64,000 bases of DNA from Limosilactobacillus sp. (GCF_022482365.1 NZ_JAKVPE010000001.1:186001-250000); one strand, 5' to 3'. Counted from the stretch's first letter, positions 11,350 to 20,949 are shown. The notes: generated by a model not told the origin, from the letters alone. Translations and numbers: made by a program.

Positions 11350-11823
11350 ATGAGTACTGTTGTCGAAACCGTCAAAGGACTGGTTGAACCGATCCTGGCA
11401 GAACACGACTTCTACCTTTACGATATTGAATTCGTCAAGGAAGGGAAGAGTTGGTACCTGCGGGTCTACATTGATAAGGACGGCGGGATCACCCTGGAGG
11501 ACTGCGCGACGGTCAGTGACCAGCTGAGCGAGGCCCTGGACAACGTCGAGCCCGACCCGATTCCCCAGGCCTACTTCCTGGAGGTGTCATCACCGGGTGC
11601 CGAGCGGCCGCTGAAGAACGAACAGGATTACCAGCGGGCGGTTAATGATTACATCCACGTTTCCCTCTACCAGCAAATTGATGGCAAGAAGGTCTACGAG
11701 GGAACCCTGACCAAGCTGTCGGATAAGGAATTAACGTTGGATTACATGGACAAGACCCGTCATCGCCAGGTCGTCATCGACCGGAGTAAAATTGCCCAAG
11801 CACGGTTGGCAATCAAGTTTTAA
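11350..11823 (+). CDS. rimP: Ribosome maturation factor RimP
   Basis: Needed for maturation of the 30S subunit. 157 aa with the two-domain RimP layout: an N-terminal alpha/beta domain containing [21 protein letters not shown] and [15 protein letters not shown] (about residues 74-88), then a small SH3-like C-terminal domain. GGAGG lies 8 nt before the ATG. It heads the rimP-nusA-rnpM-ylxQ-infB-rbfA operon. Confidence 0.95.
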   Translation: MSTVVETVKGLVEPILAEHDFYLYDIEFVKEGKSWYLRVYIDKDGGITLEDCATVSDQLSEALDNVEPDPIPQAYFLEVSSPGAERPLKNEQDYQRAVNDYIHVSLYQQIDGKKVYEGTLTKLSDKELTLDYMDKTRHRQVVIDRSKIAQARLAIKF

Positions 11824-11840
11824 TTAAAGGAGTGTCTCAA

Positions 11841-13130
11841 GTGAGCAAGTCAAGAGTCAATGAGGAAATGATTGGCGCCCTGAACTACCTGGAAAAGGAA
11901 AAGGAGATCAAGAAGGAAGTTATTATTGACGCCCTCGAGCAAGCGCTCGAAACGGCCTACAAACAAAACTACGGTGAGAAAAACGTCGAGGTTGAATTCA
12001 ATTCCCTGACCGGTAACATCAAGGTATACGCGGTCAAGACGATTACCGATGACGAAGAGGCCGTGGAAAATGACCCGAACGAATTCATGAGCCTGGAAGA
12101 CGCCCGGAAGCTGCCTCACGGCCAGGGCTACGATGTTGGCGATGAAATTCGTGAAGAGGTGACGCCACGCAACTTCGGCCGGATTGCCGCCCAAACTGCC
12201 AAACAGGTCGTCATGCAACGGCTGCGTGAAGAAGAGCGGAAAATCATTTACAATAAGTACAAGACCTACGAAAACGAAATCGTCACCGGTGAGGTTTCCC
12301 GGGAGGACAAACGCTTTACCTACGTTGACCTTGGCGACGGTGTCGAGGGGGCAATGGGCTTCCGGGACAAGATGCCAAACGAGCATTACCACGTTCACGA
12401 CCGGATTCAGGTTTACGTTTCCCGGGTCAACGATGACAAGCGGGGGCCGCAGATTTACGTCAGTCGGACTGCCCCAGAACTGTTGAAGCGGCTCTTTGAA
12501 CGGGAAGTTCCTGAAATCAAGGACGGGACCGTTCTGATTGAAAACATCGCTCGTGAAGCCGGCGACCGGGCCAAGGTCGCGGTTTACTCCAACGATCCAA
12601 ACGTCGACCCAGTCGGCACCTGCGTTGGTCCGCGGGGCTCCCGGGTTCAAGCAATTGTCAACGAATTGGATGGCGAAAACATGGACATCGTCGAATACGT
12701 CAAGGATCCGGCCCAGTTCATCGCTAACGCCCTCAATCCGGCCGACGTTCAGGACGTAATTTTCAACGAACCGGAAGAACAACCAGCACCGGAAACTGAA
12801 GACACGGACCAGCCAGCAGAAGATCAGGTGGACACTGACACGGACGCACCGGAGACGGAAGAAACCACTGCAAGCGAAGCGCCGGCGCCAAAGGAAGTCG
12901 AGCGTTCCTGCACGGTCGTGGTTCCAGATAACCAGCTGTCACTGGCCATCGGGAAGCGGGGGCAAAACGCCCGCTTGGCTGCCCGGCTGACGAAGTACAA
13001 GATCGACATCAAGTCCGTTTCCGAAATGGAAGAACTGGAAAAGCAGGAAGCCATGGCTGATGAGGACGCACCGGTAGACACCGATGACGCACCTGCAGCA
13101 GGCGATGATCAACCAACGGACGCTGAATAG
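11841..13130 (+). CDS. nusA: Transcription termination/antitermination protein NusA
   Basis: Binds RNA polymerase and nascent RNA, controlling pausing and intrinsic termination. Domains: N-terminal polymerase-binding domain (about 1-125), S1 (about 130-200), KH1, and KH2 (PDNQLSLAIGKRGQNARLAA, from about residue 362). The GTG at 11841 is 8 nt after AAAGGAG. The GTG at 11832 overlaps the ribosome binding site and is rejected, giving 429 aa. Unusual: about 45 residues rich in Glu, Asp, Pro and Thr (roughly 309-354) separate KH1 and KH2, where the Bacillus protein has only a few residues, and an acidic tail ends the protein. Confidence 0.96.
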   Translation: MSKSRVNEEMIGALNYLEKEKEIKKEVIIDALEQALETAYKQNYGEKNVEVEFNSLTGNIKVYAVKTITDDEEAVENDPNEFMSLEDARKLPHGQGYDVGDEIREEVTPRNFGRIAAQTAKQVVMQRLREEERKIIYNKYKTYENEIVTGEVSREDKRFTYVDLGDGVEGAMGFRDKMPNEHYHVHDRIQVYVSRVNDDKRGPQIYVSRTAPELLKRLFEREVPEIKDGTVLIENIAREAGDRAKVAVYSNDPNVDPVGTCVGPRGSRVQAIVNELDGENMDIVEYVKDPAQFIANALNPADVQDVIFNEPEEQPAPETEDTDQPAEDQVDTDTDAPETEETTASEAPAPKEVERSCTVVVPDNQLSLAIGKRGQNARLAARLTKYKIDIKSVSEMEELEKQEAMADEDAPVDTDDAPAAGDDQPTDAE

Positions 13131-13166
13131 CAGCAGAATTAATAATTGAGCAACGGGGTGAAAATA

Positions 13167-13472
13167 ATGAAAAAGAGAAAAGTACCGATGCGCAAGGATA
13201 TTGTAACGGGCGAAATGATGCCCAAGCGGCAATTGATCCGGGTCGTTAAGAACAAGGATGGCGAGGTTTCCCTCGACCCAACCGGCAAGAAAGCCGGCCG
13301 GGGAGCTTACATCGCCGTTGACGTTGCCATTGCCAAACGGGCCAAGGCGGAACGGACCTTTGAGAAGGCCTTTCACGTGGATTTAGATGACTCATTTTAC
13401 GATGAGCTGATCCAGTACACTGACCACCTGCAGGCCCGGCAGGAACTCTTTGGCAAAGATGCAAAAAACTAA
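13167..13472 (+). CDS. rnpM: YlxR/RnpM family RNA-binding protein
   Basis: A small basic protein of the DUF448 family; in Bacillus it has been described as an RNase P modulator. 101 aa. The conserved block KKRKVPMRKDIVTGEMMPKR is followed by DPTGKKAGRGAYI. The ATG at 13167 has GGGGTG 6 nt upstream and gives the usual family N-terminus. An upstream in-frame start at 13146 would add 7 residues without a ribosome binding site. It lies between nusA and ylxQ as in Bacillus, and overlaps the following gene by 14 nt. Confidence 0.93.
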   Translation: MKKRKVPMRKDIVTGEMMPKRQLIRVVKNKDGEVSLDPTGKKAGRGAYIAVDVAIAKRAKAERTFEKAFHVDLDDSFYDELIQYTDHLQARQELFGKDAKN

Positions 13473-13773
13473 TCAAGAAGCGATCTTAAATCTGCTGGGG
13501 CTTGCCCGTCGCGCGGGTCAGCTGACCAGTGGTGAGGGAATCGTCTTAAAAAACATTCAAACGAATAAGGCAAAGTTTGTCTTCCTCGCAAGTGATGCGG
13601 GTGCGGCGAGCGTGAAAAAGTTTACCGATAAGTGTAAGTTTTATCACGTCCCGTGCGACCAGCACTTTACGCGGGAACAACTCAGTCAGGCAACGGGCCA
13701 GGCAAGAACCGTTTTTGGTGTGATGCAATCTGGATTTGCAAGAAAGTTTGAGGAATTAACTACAATGGAATAA
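13459..13773 (+). CDS. ylxQ: L7Ae-family ribosomal protein YlxQ
   Basis: An L7Ae/L30e-type kink-turn RNA-binding protein of about 104 aa. The fold core is seen in [17 protein letters not shown] near the N-terminus and the [12 protein letters not shown] strand. The ATG at 13459 is used; a TTG at 13450 lies closer to an AGGAA site and cannot be excluded. It overlaps the end of rnpM, suggesting coupled translation. Its exact ribosomal role is unclear even in model species. Confidence 0.88.
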   Translation: MQKTNQEAILNLLGLARRAGQLTSGEGIVLKNIQTNKAKFVFLASDAGAASVKKFTDKCKFYHVPCDQHFTREQLSQATGQARTVFGVMQSGFARKFEELTTME

Positions 13774-13786
13774 GGAGCGTGAGCGT

Positions 13787-16081
13787 ATGGCCAAGGAACG
13801 AATTTATGAACTAGCAAAAGAGCTCAAGATGCCAAGCAAGAACTTGGTGAAGGTGGCAAAGCAGCAGGGCATGGCGATTAAGAGCCACATGTCTTCGGTA
13901 ACCCCCGAAGAAGCCAACAAGCTGCGCAGCGTTGTGAAGAACGGTAGCGCTAATAGTAAGGGCAATAAGCCGCAGGCAAAGGCCAAGCCGGCTGCCCAGC
14001 AAAAGGCCAAGCCTGCCAAGCATCAAGCAGCTAAGCATCAGGAGAACCACTCCCATAAGAGCCAGCAAAAGGCTAGTCAACAACAGCATGAGGAACGTCA
14101 CGAACACAAGGCCAACCATGCCGAAGCCCAGACCCGGCGTGAAAATAACGAGAATAATAACCACCAGCGCCATAATGGTGGGGGCCGGTTCGGCGGCAGC
14201 TTAAACAATAATAACAACAACCGCCACAATAAGAAGCGCAACAAGCGCAATAAGCATAACAAGAACCGCCGTCTCCGCGAGGTTGAGCATAAGCAGCCAA
14301 CCCAGCGGAAGGATAAGCCGTTGCCGGACGTTCTGGAATACACCGAAGGGATGAACGCCCAGGACCTGGCCAAGCTCTTGCACCGGTCACCAGCTGAAAT
14401 CATCAAGAAGCTGTTCATGCTGGGGGTAATGATCAACCAGAACCAGTCACTGGACAAGGACACGATTGAACTGCTGGCAGCTGATTACGGCATCGAAGCC
14501 AAGGAAAAGGTTGAAGTGGACGTTTCCGATATCGACAAGATCTTTGAGGAAGAGGAAGAAAACACCACTCACCTCGTTTCACGGCCACCAGTTGTTACGG
14601 TAATGGGTCACGTTGACCACGGGAAGACGACCCTGCTGGATAAGCTGCGTCACTCCCACATTACCGAGCACGAAGCCGGTGGGATCACCCAGGAAATCGG
14701 TGCCTACCAGGTTCACTACAATGACCAGCTGATTACCTTCCTGGATACGCCAGGGCACGCGGCCTTCACCGAAATGCGTGCGCGGGGTGCCGACATCACC
14801 GATATCACCGTTCTGGTGGTTGCGGCCGATGACGGGGTCATGCCACAGACGGTCGAGGCCATTCACCACGCCCAGGCAGCGAAGACACCAATCATCGTTG
14901 CTATCAACAAGATTGATAAGCCGGGTGCTAACCCCGACCGGGTCACTGAAGAGCTGGCCAAGTACAACCTGATTCCTGAAGACTGGGGTGGGGACACGAT
15001 CTTCGTCAACATCTCAGCCAAGTTCGGCAAGAACATCGACGAGCTGCTGGACATGATCCTGCTCCAGGCCGAAATGATGGAACTGAAGGCCAACCCAGAC
15101 CAAAACGGTGCCGGTTCCGTTGTCGAAGCACGGCTTGACCAGGGTAAAGGTCCAGTTGCGACCGTCCTGATTCAACAGGGGACCCTTCACGTTGGGGACC
15201 CGGTCGTTGTCGGCAATACCTTTGGTCGGATTCGGACGATGACCAACGAAAACGGTCGTCGGATCAAGTCCGCTACACCAGCCACGCCAGTCGAAATCAC
15301 CGGGTTAAACGATGTGCCAGAAGCCGGGGACCGGTTCGTGGCCTTCGACGATGAAAAGACGGCGCGAGCAGCCGGTGAAGCCCGGGCAAAGCAGGCCCAG
15401 GAGAAGGAACGGCAACGGACTTCTCACGTTACCCTGGACAACCTCTTCGCCACGATGCAGAAGGGGAAGATGAAGACCCTGCCGCTGATCATCAAGGCCG
15501 ATGTGCAGGGTTCCGTTGAGGCCCTGAGCCAGAGTCTGCAGAAGATCAAGGTTGATGGCGTCCGGGTGGACATCATTCACCAGGCCGTTGGTGCCATCAG
15601 CCAGAGCGACGTTACCCTGGCCGAGGCTTCCAACGCCGTTATCATTGGTTTCAACGTTCGGCCAACACCGGTTGCTAAGTCGCTGGCTGATTCCAACAAC
15701 ATCGATATTCGGCTTCACCGGGTCATTTACAAGGCCATCGAGGAAGTTGAAGACGCCATGAAGGGGATGCTGGAACCAGTCTACAAGGAAGAGACGATTG
15801 GTGAAGTTGAAGTTCGTCAATTGTACAAGGCTTCCAAGATTGGGACGATTGCCGGTGGGATGGTTACTTCCGGTAAGATTACCCGGGATTCCAAGGTTCG
15901 TCTGGTTCGTGACGGCGTGGTCGTTTACGAAGGTGAACTGGGGAGTCTGAAGCGGTTCAAGGACGACGTTAAGGAAGTCAAGGCCGGCTTTGAATGCGGG
16001 CTGACGATTGCCAACTACAACGACATCAAGGAAAATGATGTGATCGAAGCTTACCAAATGAAGGAAGTTCCGGTTAAGTAG
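13787..16081 (+). CDS. infB: Translation initiation factor IF-2
   Basis: GTPase that brings initiator tRNA to the 30S subunit and promotes subunit joining. 764 aa. Conserved N-terminal IF2-N domain (about 1-50), then a low-complexity linker very rich in Lys, His, Asn and Gln (about 55-160), a second IF2-N domain, the G domain with GHVDHGKT (about 273-280), DTPGH and NKID, and C-terminal domains C1/C2. GGAGCGTGAG precedes the ATG. The linker composition (runs of Asn and His) is unusual but such linkers vary freely in IF-2. Confidence 0.98.
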   Translation: MAKERIYELAKELKMPSKNLVKVAKQQGMAIKSHMSSVTPEEANKLRSVVKNGSANSKGNKPQAKAKPAAQQKAKPAKHQAAKHQENHSHKSQQKASQQQHEERHEHKANHAEAQTRRENNENNNHQRHNGGGRFGGSLNNNNNNRHNKKRNKRNKHNKNRRLREVEHKQPTQRKDKPLPDVLEYTEGMNAQDLAKLLHRSPAEIIKKLFMLGVMINQNQSLDKDTIELLAADYGIEAKEKVEVDVSDIDKIFEEEEENTTHLVSRPPVVTVMGHVDHGKTTLLDKLRHSHITEHEAGGITQEIGAYQVHYNDQLITFLDTPGHAAFTEMRARGADITDITVLVVAADDGVMPQTVEAIHHAQAAKTPIIVAINKIDKPGANPDRVTEELAKYNLIPEDWGGDTIFVNISAKFGKNIDELLDMILLQAEMMELKANPDQNGAGSVVEARLDQGKGPVATVLIQQGTLHVGDPVVVGNTFGRIRTMTNENGRRIKSATPATPVEITGLNDVPEAGDRFVAFDDEKTARAAGEARAKQAQEKERQRTSHVTLDNLFATMQKGKMKTLPLIIKADVQGSVEALSQSLQKIKVDGVRVDIIHQAVGAISQSDVTLAEASNAVIIGFNVRPTPVAKSLADSNNIDIRLHRVIYKAIEEVEDAMKGMLEPVYKEETIGEVEVRQLYKASKIGTIAGGMVTSGKITRDSKVRLVRDGVVVYEGELGSLKRFKDDVKEVKAGFECGLTIANYNDIKENDVIEAYQMKEVPVK

Positions 16082-16098
16082 AACTGAAGGAGAATTTT

Positions 16099-16461
16099 AT
16101 GCCAAGCAAACAATTTCGGGTTGACCGCCTGGCTGGGGAAATCCAGCGGGAGGTTGATGATATCCTGTTAAAACGGGTGCGTGATCCCCGGGTGAAGGGC
16201 ATTACGATTACCGGCGTTGACGTGACCGGTGATCTTCAGCAGGCCACCATTTACTACAGTCTGCTGTCCGATTTGGCTTCCGACGGTGAGAAGGCCCAGG
16301 CCGGCCTTGACAAGGCAACCGGCCTGATCCGGAGCGAACTGGGGGCCCGCTTGAACATCTTCAAGACCCCGGCCATCAAGTTCGAACGGGATAAGTCAAT
16401 CGCCTATGGCAGCCGGATTGATCAATTAATCAACCAGCTGCACCAACAGGAAAAGAACTAA
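16099..16461 (+). CDS. rbfA: Ribosome-binding factor A
   Basis: Assists late 30S assembly and 16S rRNA 5'-end maturation, with cold-adaptation roles in other species. 120 aa with a KH-like fold; typical segments are [18 protein letters not shown] near the N-terminus and [18 protein letters not shown]. It starts 17 nt after infB with GAAGGAG. A terminator follows, closing the nusA-infB transcript. Confidence 0.95.
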   Translation: MPSKQFRVDRLAGEIQREVDDILLKRVRDPRVKGITITGVDVTGDLQQATIYYSLLSDLASDGEKAQAGLDKATGLIRSELGARLNIFKTPAIKFERDKSIAYGSRIDQLINQLHQQEKN

Positions 16462-16463
16462 CA

Positions 16464-16491
16464 AGAGCGGGGCGGATTACCCCGCTTTTTA
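16464..16491 (+). terminator. Terminator after rbfA
   Basis: AGCGGGG pairs with CCCCGCT around a 7-nt loop, followed by TTTTATTTTT. Confidence 0.85.
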
Positions 16492-16512
16492 TTTTTGTGG
16501 AGGAATGATGGA

Positions 16513-17412
16513 ATGGATGGAATTATTCCCTTATACAAAGAACGCGGCATGACGAGCTTTGACTGCGTTAGTCGCTTACGCAGGATCCTGCAAACCAAAA
16601 AGATTGGCCACTCGGGGACCCTCGATCCGGCCGTCGACGGGGTCCTGCCAATCTGTGTCGGCAGTGCCACCAAGGTCGTCGATTACCTGATGCAGTCGGG
16701 AAAACAGTACCAGGGTGAACTCCTCATTGGTGAGGCCACCACGACCGAGGACCTGGAGGGGGAGATCATTGCGGCTCAGCCGGTAACCGCAGCGATTCCC
16801 GCCGAAAGGATCCAGGAAGAAATGGATAAAATGACCGGGGAAATCACCCAAATCCCCCCGATGTATTCGGCCGTCAAGGTCAAGGGCAAGCGGCTTTACG
16901 AGTATGCCCGGGCCGGAGAGACCGTTGAGCGTCCGGTTCGCCACGTCACCATCGAGCGCTTTGCCCTACTAGGAACCGACTATGATGACCAGACCAAGCA
17001 GCAGCGGGTCAGGTTCAAGGTTGACTGCACGAAGGGGACCTACGTCCGGACCCTGGTGGTGGATCTCGCCAAAAACCTGGGGTATCCGGGAACAATGAGC
17101 TGGCTGACCCGGCTGAAGAGCGGGGGGTTCACCCTTGACCAAACGCTGAGCCTGAGCGACATTCAGGACGCCGTCGCGACGGGAACGATTCAGCACTACT
17201 TCTACCCACTCGACTACGCCCTCAAGGACTATCCGGCCATGGAGCTGAGTGCCGACCAGTGGAAGGCAGTGCAAAACGGTGGTTGGCTGAAAAGCGATGA
17301 GGTCAAGCCGGCCGGCGATTCAATCGTCTTGAAGTATCAACAGGCCGTAAAAGCCCTGTATCACCGTGACCACCAGTACTACAAGCCAACTAAGATGTTT
17401 TCGGTTAAATAG
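16513..17412 (+). CDS. truB: tRNA pseudouridine(55) synthase TruB
   Basis: Makes the universally conserved pseudouridine 55 in the T loop of tRNAs. 299 aa. The catalytic Asp lies in SGTLDPAVDGVLPIC (about residues 33-47); KERGMTSFD and the C-terminal PUA-like region are also present. GGAGG (16499-16503) lies 9 nt before the ATG at 16513, so the upstream in-frame TTG at 16495 is rejected. ribF follows 13 nt later, the usual truB-ribF pair. Confidence 0.96.
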   Translation: MDGIIPLYKERGMTSFDCVSRLRRILQTKKIGHSGTLDPAVDGVLPICVGSATKVVDYLMQSGKQYQGELLIGEATTTEDLEGEIIAAQPVTAAIPAERIQEEMDKMTGEITQIPPMYSAVKVKGKRLYEYARAGETVERPVRHVTIERFALLGTDYDDQTKQQRVRFKVDCTKGTYVRTLVVDLAKNLGYPGTMSWLTRLKSGGFTLDQTLSLSDIQDAVATGTIQHYFYPLDYALKDYPAMELSADQWKAVQNGGWLKSDEVKPAGDSIVLKYQQAVKALYHRDHQYYKPTKMFSVK

Positions 17413-17425
17413 GGGGGAATGAGTC

Positions 17426-18397
17426 GTGCAAGTAATTAAAATTCATCATCCCCTGGATTCCAAGCTGATTCCGGCGGGTCCCGTCGTGCTTGCGATGGGC
17501 TTCTTCGATGGAGTCCACCGGGGACACCAGGCGGTCATTCGGCGGGCCAAGGAGATTGCCCAGCAACGGGACTTGCCTTTAGCAGTGCTCACCTATAGCC
17601 ACGCTCCTGGCGTCGTTTACCGGCAATACCCGGGCGGCTTCAAGTACCTTTCGACGACCGAACGCAAGCTGGCTTTGCTGGAGCAGCTGGGTGTTGACCG
17701 CGTCTACCTCGTTAGCTTTACCTCCCAGTTTGCCGCGCTGGCGCCCCAAGACTTTGTCGACCAGTACCTGGCGGACGGTTTTCACAGTCAGGTGGTAGTG
17801 GCGGGCTTTGACCACACCTATGGCCCAGCTGAAACTGCCTCGATGGCTAAGCTGCCCGCCTATGCCCGCGGCCGTTTTGAGGTTGTCACGGTGCCGAAAT
17901 TTACGGAGGACGGTAACGAAAAGGTGGGGTCCCGCCTGATCCGTCAGCTGATCGATGCCGGCCAGATCCAGGAGGCAAACGCGGAGCTCGGTTACTACTA
18001 CACCACCACCGGCCTAATTGTTCACGGCCTGGCCCGGGGGCGGACGTTGGGCTTCCCAACCATCAATGTTGAGACGCCAACGCCGGAGCGCCTTCCCGGG
18101 ATCGGCGTGTACGCCACCGACGTTTTGATCGGTGGCCACTGGTACGGGGGAATGGCGAGTGTTGGTCGTAACATTACCTTTGGCGACGACAACCAACTGA
18201 CCCTCGAGATTAACCTCTTTGACTTCTCCCAGATGGTTTATGGCGAAGAGGTCAAGGTGCGCTGGTACCAGTACCTGCGCGGTGAGGAGAAGTTTGCCGG
18301 GGCCGATGAGCTCGTTGCCCAGATGAAGCGCGACGAACAGGCAGCCCGCCAGGTGGTTGCCCACCGTCCCGTACTCGAAGACCAAATTTTATCCTAA
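17426..18397 (+). CDS. ribF: Bifunctional riboflavin kinase/FAD synthetase
   Basis: Converts riboflavin to FMN and then FAD. 323 aa. The N-terminal nucleotidyltransferase domain shows GFFDGVHRGHQAVI (about 26-39), and the C-terminal kinase domain shows GLARGRTLGFPTINVE (about 197-212) with its GRxxGFPTxN motif. GTG start preceded by AGGGGGG. A terminator follows directly. Confidence 0.96.
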   Translation: MQVIKIHHPLDSKLIPAGPVVLAMGFFDGVHRGHQAVIRRAKEIAQQRDLPLAVLTYSHAPGVVYRQYPGGFKYLSTTERKLALLEQLGVDRVYLVSFTSQFAALAPQDFVDQYLADGFHSQVVVAGFDHTYGPAETASMAKLPAYARGRFEVVTVPKFTEDGNEKVGSRLIRQLIDAGQIQEANAELGYYYTTTGLIVHGLARGRTLGFPTINVETPTPERLPGIGVYATDVLIGGHWYGGMASVGRNITFGDDNQLTLEINLFDFSQMVYGEEVKVRWYQYLRGEEKFAGADELVAQMKRDEQAARQVVAHRPVLEDQILS

Positions 18398-18401
18398 AGG
18401 A

Positions 18402-18437
18402 AAAGGCCAAGCACTGTTGCGGTGCTTGACCTTTTTA
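18402..18437 (+). terminator. Terminator after ribF
   Basis: AAAAGGCCAAGCAC pairs with GTGCTTGACCTTTT (one mismatch) around TGTTGCG, ending in T5. Confidence 0.85.
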
Positions 18438-18519
18438 TGTTGAAAATAAAATTTTCTCTTGCCTCGGGTAACCGGAGCGGGCGTATGATCGTTCTAATCA
18501 AAGAAAAGGAGCGATTGAA

Positions 18520-18741
18520 ATGAACGTTTTAGTGATTGAGGCCACGAGTCCGCTGGGGCAAGAAATTTGCGCGCGTTTGGAGCAAAGCAGTCACCACCTG
18601 CGGGCCATGACCCGTTCGGCGGCTAAGTTAGCTAACGCAAATTATGAAGTTGTTGAGGCCGATCCGCGGGCGGTAGTGGATCTGATTGACCAGGGCTCGG
18701 ATAAATATGCCAACGCTAGCATCAGCATTACCAATAAATAA
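18520..18741 (+). CDS. Short Rossmann-like protein, probably a truncated NAD(P)-binding family member
   Basis: A 73-aa ORF with a good ribosome binding site (AAAGGAG, 9 nt upstream). The start reads like the first beta-alpha-beta unit of NmrA/SDR-type NAD(P)-binding proteins: MNVLVIEATSPLGQEICARL, then VVEADP, as in the second strand and adenosine-ribose Asp of that fold. The glycine motif is degraded (one Gly kept of three), and the protein stops after about a third of the usual length, with an unrelated SISITNK tail. A terminator shared with the convergent gene follows. Either a decayed remnant or a repurposed mini-protein; function unknown. Confidence 0.55.
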   Translation: MNVLVIEATSPLGQEICARLEQSSHHLRAMTRSAAKLANANYEVVEADPRAVVDLIDQGSDKYANASISITNK

Positions 18742-18745
18742 TAAT

Positions 18746-18779
18746 AAAAACGAGCTCACCTTGAGGCGGCTCGTTTTTA
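18746..18779. terminator. Bidirectional terminator between convergent genes
   Basis: AAAAACGAGC pairs with GCTCGTTTTT around a 13-nt loop, with A and T tracts on both sides, serving 18520-18741 (+) and 18780-19151 (-). Confidence 0.8.
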
Positions 18780-19151
18780 TTAATGCCGACTAGCACGGTG
18801 GCCGCCGGTTTGGTGAATGCGGTGCACGTGGCGCTTGAACTTTGGCCCGTCGTCGACCGCCAGTTGGAAGTGCCGCATCTTGCCGTAGAAGGGGTGGCCG
18901 GTCAATTTGAGGTTGGTCCAGGACCGCATGATGTCGGTCATCTGGTCAATCTCCTTGAGACGTTCCGGATTGCCTTCCTTCTTGGCCGCTTCTTTGATGT
19001 CCGACTGCAGGCGGTAGATCAGGTTGTTGTGATAGGCCAGCAGCTCGTTGGTCAGTGGCGCGTTGCGGTACTTATTGAAGAGGCGCTGGATGATCTCCAT
19101 TGCCTCCTGTGCACTGTGCGGCTGGAGGTAGCGTTGCTGATTATTATCCAT
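18780..19151 (-). CDS. Conserved-looking hypothetical protein, helical
   Basis: 123 aa; I do not recognise the family. The first 90 residues look mainly helical (SAQEAMEIIQRLFNKYRN, LIYRLQSDIKEAAKKEG), while the last 20 are rich in His, Arg and Lys, which may bind nucleic acid or metal. No signal peptide or membrane segment. A GAGG ribosome binding site precedes the ATG. It is transcribed divergently from hrcA, so the hrcA/CIRCE promoter region also serves as its upstream region, but no clear promoter of its own was seen. Confidence 0.7.
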   Translation of the reverse strand: MDNNQQRYLQPHSAQEAMEIIQRLFNKYRNAPLTNELLAYHNNLIYRLQSDIKEAAKKEGNPERLKEIDQMTDIMRSWTNLKLTGHPFYGKMRHFQLAVDDGPKFKRHVHRIHQTGGHRASRH

Positions 19152-19184
19152 TAAAAAATCTCCTCAAAACTGTTTGACATTTCT

Positions 19185-19214
19185 TGACTTTTAGCGTGGT
19201 GGTTGGTATATTAT
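19185..19214 (+). promoter_or_regulatory. Promoter of the hrcA-grpE-dnaK operon
   Basis: TTGACT at 19185-19190 and TATATT/TATTAT around 19207-19214 (spacing 16-18), with the CIRCE operator starting about 10 nt downstream. Confidence 0.75.
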
Positions 19215-19223
19215 ACAGTGTGC

Positions 19224-19250
19224 TTAGCACTTAACCCTAAAGAGTGCTAA
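19224..19250 (+). promoter_or_regulatory. CIRCE operator (HrcA binding site)
   Basis: Left arm TTAGCACTT (19224-19232), 9-nt spacer, right arm GAGTGCTAA (19242-19250). This matches the CIRCE consensus with a single change in the left arm (T for C at its last base). It lies between the promoter and the hrcA start, as expected for HrcA autoregulation. Confidence 0.95.
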
Positions 19251-19267
19251 AAGGGGAAGTGATTAAT

Positions 19268-20317
19268 ATGCTAACACAGCGTCAAAACAAGATCCTGCAA
19301 GCGATTGTACGTCAATACACGTCAACTGGTCAACCCGTGGGTTCCAAGCACCTGGCTGAAAAGCTGCCGTTTAAGGTCAGCCCGGCGACGGTGCGCAACG
19401 AGATGGCGGTTCTGGAAAAACAGGGCCTGATCGCTAAGGAACACTCGTCTTCGGGGCGGGTGCCTTCCAAGGACGGTTACCGTTATTACATTGATCACCT
19501 GCTTAATCCGCGGGCGGTCACCGATAACGACCTGATCGTTATTCAGAACTCACTGGGGACCAGTTTCCAGAAGATTGATGAAATCATCTCGCACTCGGCT
19601 GATATTTTATCAAACCTGACGTCATACACCGCCGTGACCCTGAAGCCAGAGCAAGAAGACGTTCGCTTGAGCGGCTTCCGTCTGGTCCCACTGGGCAACC
19701 AAAAGGTGATTGCCATCCTGGTTACCGACAGCGGGGACGTGGAGAGCCAAGCCTTCACCCTGTCACGGGACGTTGACCCGGAGGCCCTGCAAGCGGTCAT
19801 TCGAATGATCAATGACCAACTGGTGGGCCTGCCACTGTCAACCGTCTTGAAGCGGCTGAATGACGATATCCCATTGCGCGTCATGCACTACATGCACAGC
19901 GCCGATGGCTTCCTGGATCTTTTTGATAATGTCGTTTCCAAGGCTGCCCGGGAGCAATTCTTCATTGGCGGCCGACTGAACCTTTTGAATTTCTCGAACA
20001 ACAAGGATCCGCAGTCGCTGCAGACGATGTACCAGCTGCTCGACCACAATGATCAGCTTTCCCACCTGCTTGACGCCGATCTCAACGACCAGGGCGTCAA
20101 CGTGCGGATTGGTTCCGAGATTTCCAAGGATAAGGTACTCGACAACTACAGTCTGATTACGGCGACCTACGATGTTGACCAATATGGCAAGGGCATCATC
20201 GCCGTGCTCGGGCCGACCAGAATGCCGTACTCACGGACAATTGGTCTGGTGAATGCCTTCCGGCAGGAGCTGGCCAAGCGTCTGTTAGGTTTCTATCGAC
20301 ATTACTACGATTCATAG
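19268..20317 (+). CDS. hrcA: Heat-inducible transcription repressor HrcA
   Basis: Represses class I heat-shock genes by binding CIRCE, with activity linked to chaperonin. 349 aa with an N-terminal winged helix (LTQRQNKILQAIVRQYTSTGQPVGSK, VSPATVRNEMAVLEKQGLI) and a GAF-like regulatory domain. The ATG at 19268 follows AAGGGGAAGTG; an upstream in-frame GTG at 19244 lies inside the CIRCE arm and is rejected. It is first in hrcA-grpE-dnaK and autoregulated through the operator just upstream. Confidence 0.97.
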   Translation: MLTQRQNKILQAIVRQYTSTGQPVGSKHLAEKLPFKVSPATVRNEMAVLEKQGLIAKEHSSSGRVPSKDGYRYYIDHLLNPRAVTDNDLIVIQNSLGTSFQKIDEIISHSADILSNLTSYTAVTLKPEQEDVRLSGFRLVPLGNQKVIAILVTDSGDVESQAFTLSRDVDPEALQAVIRMINDQLVGLPLSTVLKRLNDDIPLRVMHYMHSADGFLDLFDNVVSKAAREQFFIGGRLNLLNFSNNKDPQSLQTMYQLLDHNDQLSHLLDADLNDQGVNVRIGSEISKDKVLDNYSLITATYDVDQYGKGIIAVLGPTRMPYSRTIGLVNAFRQELAKRLLGFYRHYYDS

Positions 20318-20329
20318 GAGGCGAGTTAA

Positions 20330-20911
20330 TTGGCAGACAAGGAAGAACAGCAAGCCAAGAAACAAGCGGCCTCATCTAAAGCAAATGAAGCAAAGGATGA
20401 GCAAAAGCAGGCAAAGCAGGCTGACAAAGCCGCTAAGCCAAGCCGTGAAGAAGAGCTTGAAGCACAGATCAAGGATTTGAAGCAACAACTCGATGACAAG
20501 GACGACAAGTACCTGCGGGCTGAGGCGGAGATTCAAAACATGACGAACCGCTTCAACAAGGAACGGGCCCAGATCTTAAAGTATGATGGTCAGGACCTCG
20601 CCAAGTCCGTCCTGCCGGTGCTGGACAACCTGAAGCGCGCCCTGACGATTGAAGTCACGGACGAAAACGGTAAGCAGCTCAAGCACGGGATCCAGATGGT
20701 TCACGACCACCTGATTGCTGCCCTAAAGGATCACGGAATTACCGAGATCGAGGCTTTGGACAAGCCCTTTGATCCGACCCTGCACCAGGCGGTTCAAACC
20801 GTTCCGGTTCAGGATGATCAAAAACCAGACACCGTGGTCCAGGTTCTGCAGGCTGGCTACCAGCTGAAGGACCGGGTCCTGCGCCCAGCAATGGTTGTTG
20901 TTGCACAATAA
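20330..20911 (+). CDS. grpE: Nucleotide exchange factor GrpE
   Basis: DnaK co-chaperone that drives ADP release. 193 aa with a charged, low-complexity N-terminus (Lys/Ala/Glu/Gln, about 1-45), a long coiled coil (about 45-90, EELEAQIKDLKQQLDDKDDKY) and the C-terminal beta domain ending in AMVVVAQ. TTG start, 7 nt after GGAGGCG. It lies 12 nt after hrcA. Confidence 0.95.
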   Translation: MADKEEQQAKKQAASSKANEAKDEQKQAKQADKAAKPSREEELEAQIKDLKQQLDDKDDKYLRAEAEIQNMTNRFNKERAQILKYDGQDLAKSVLPVLDNLKRALTIEVTDENGKQLKHGIQMVHDHLIAALKDHGITEIEALDKPFDPTLHQAVQTVPVQDDQKPDTVVQVLQAGYQLKDRVLRPAMVVVAQ

Positions 20912-20949
20912 TTAATGATAATTAAATATTAAAAAGAGGGAATTAAACA

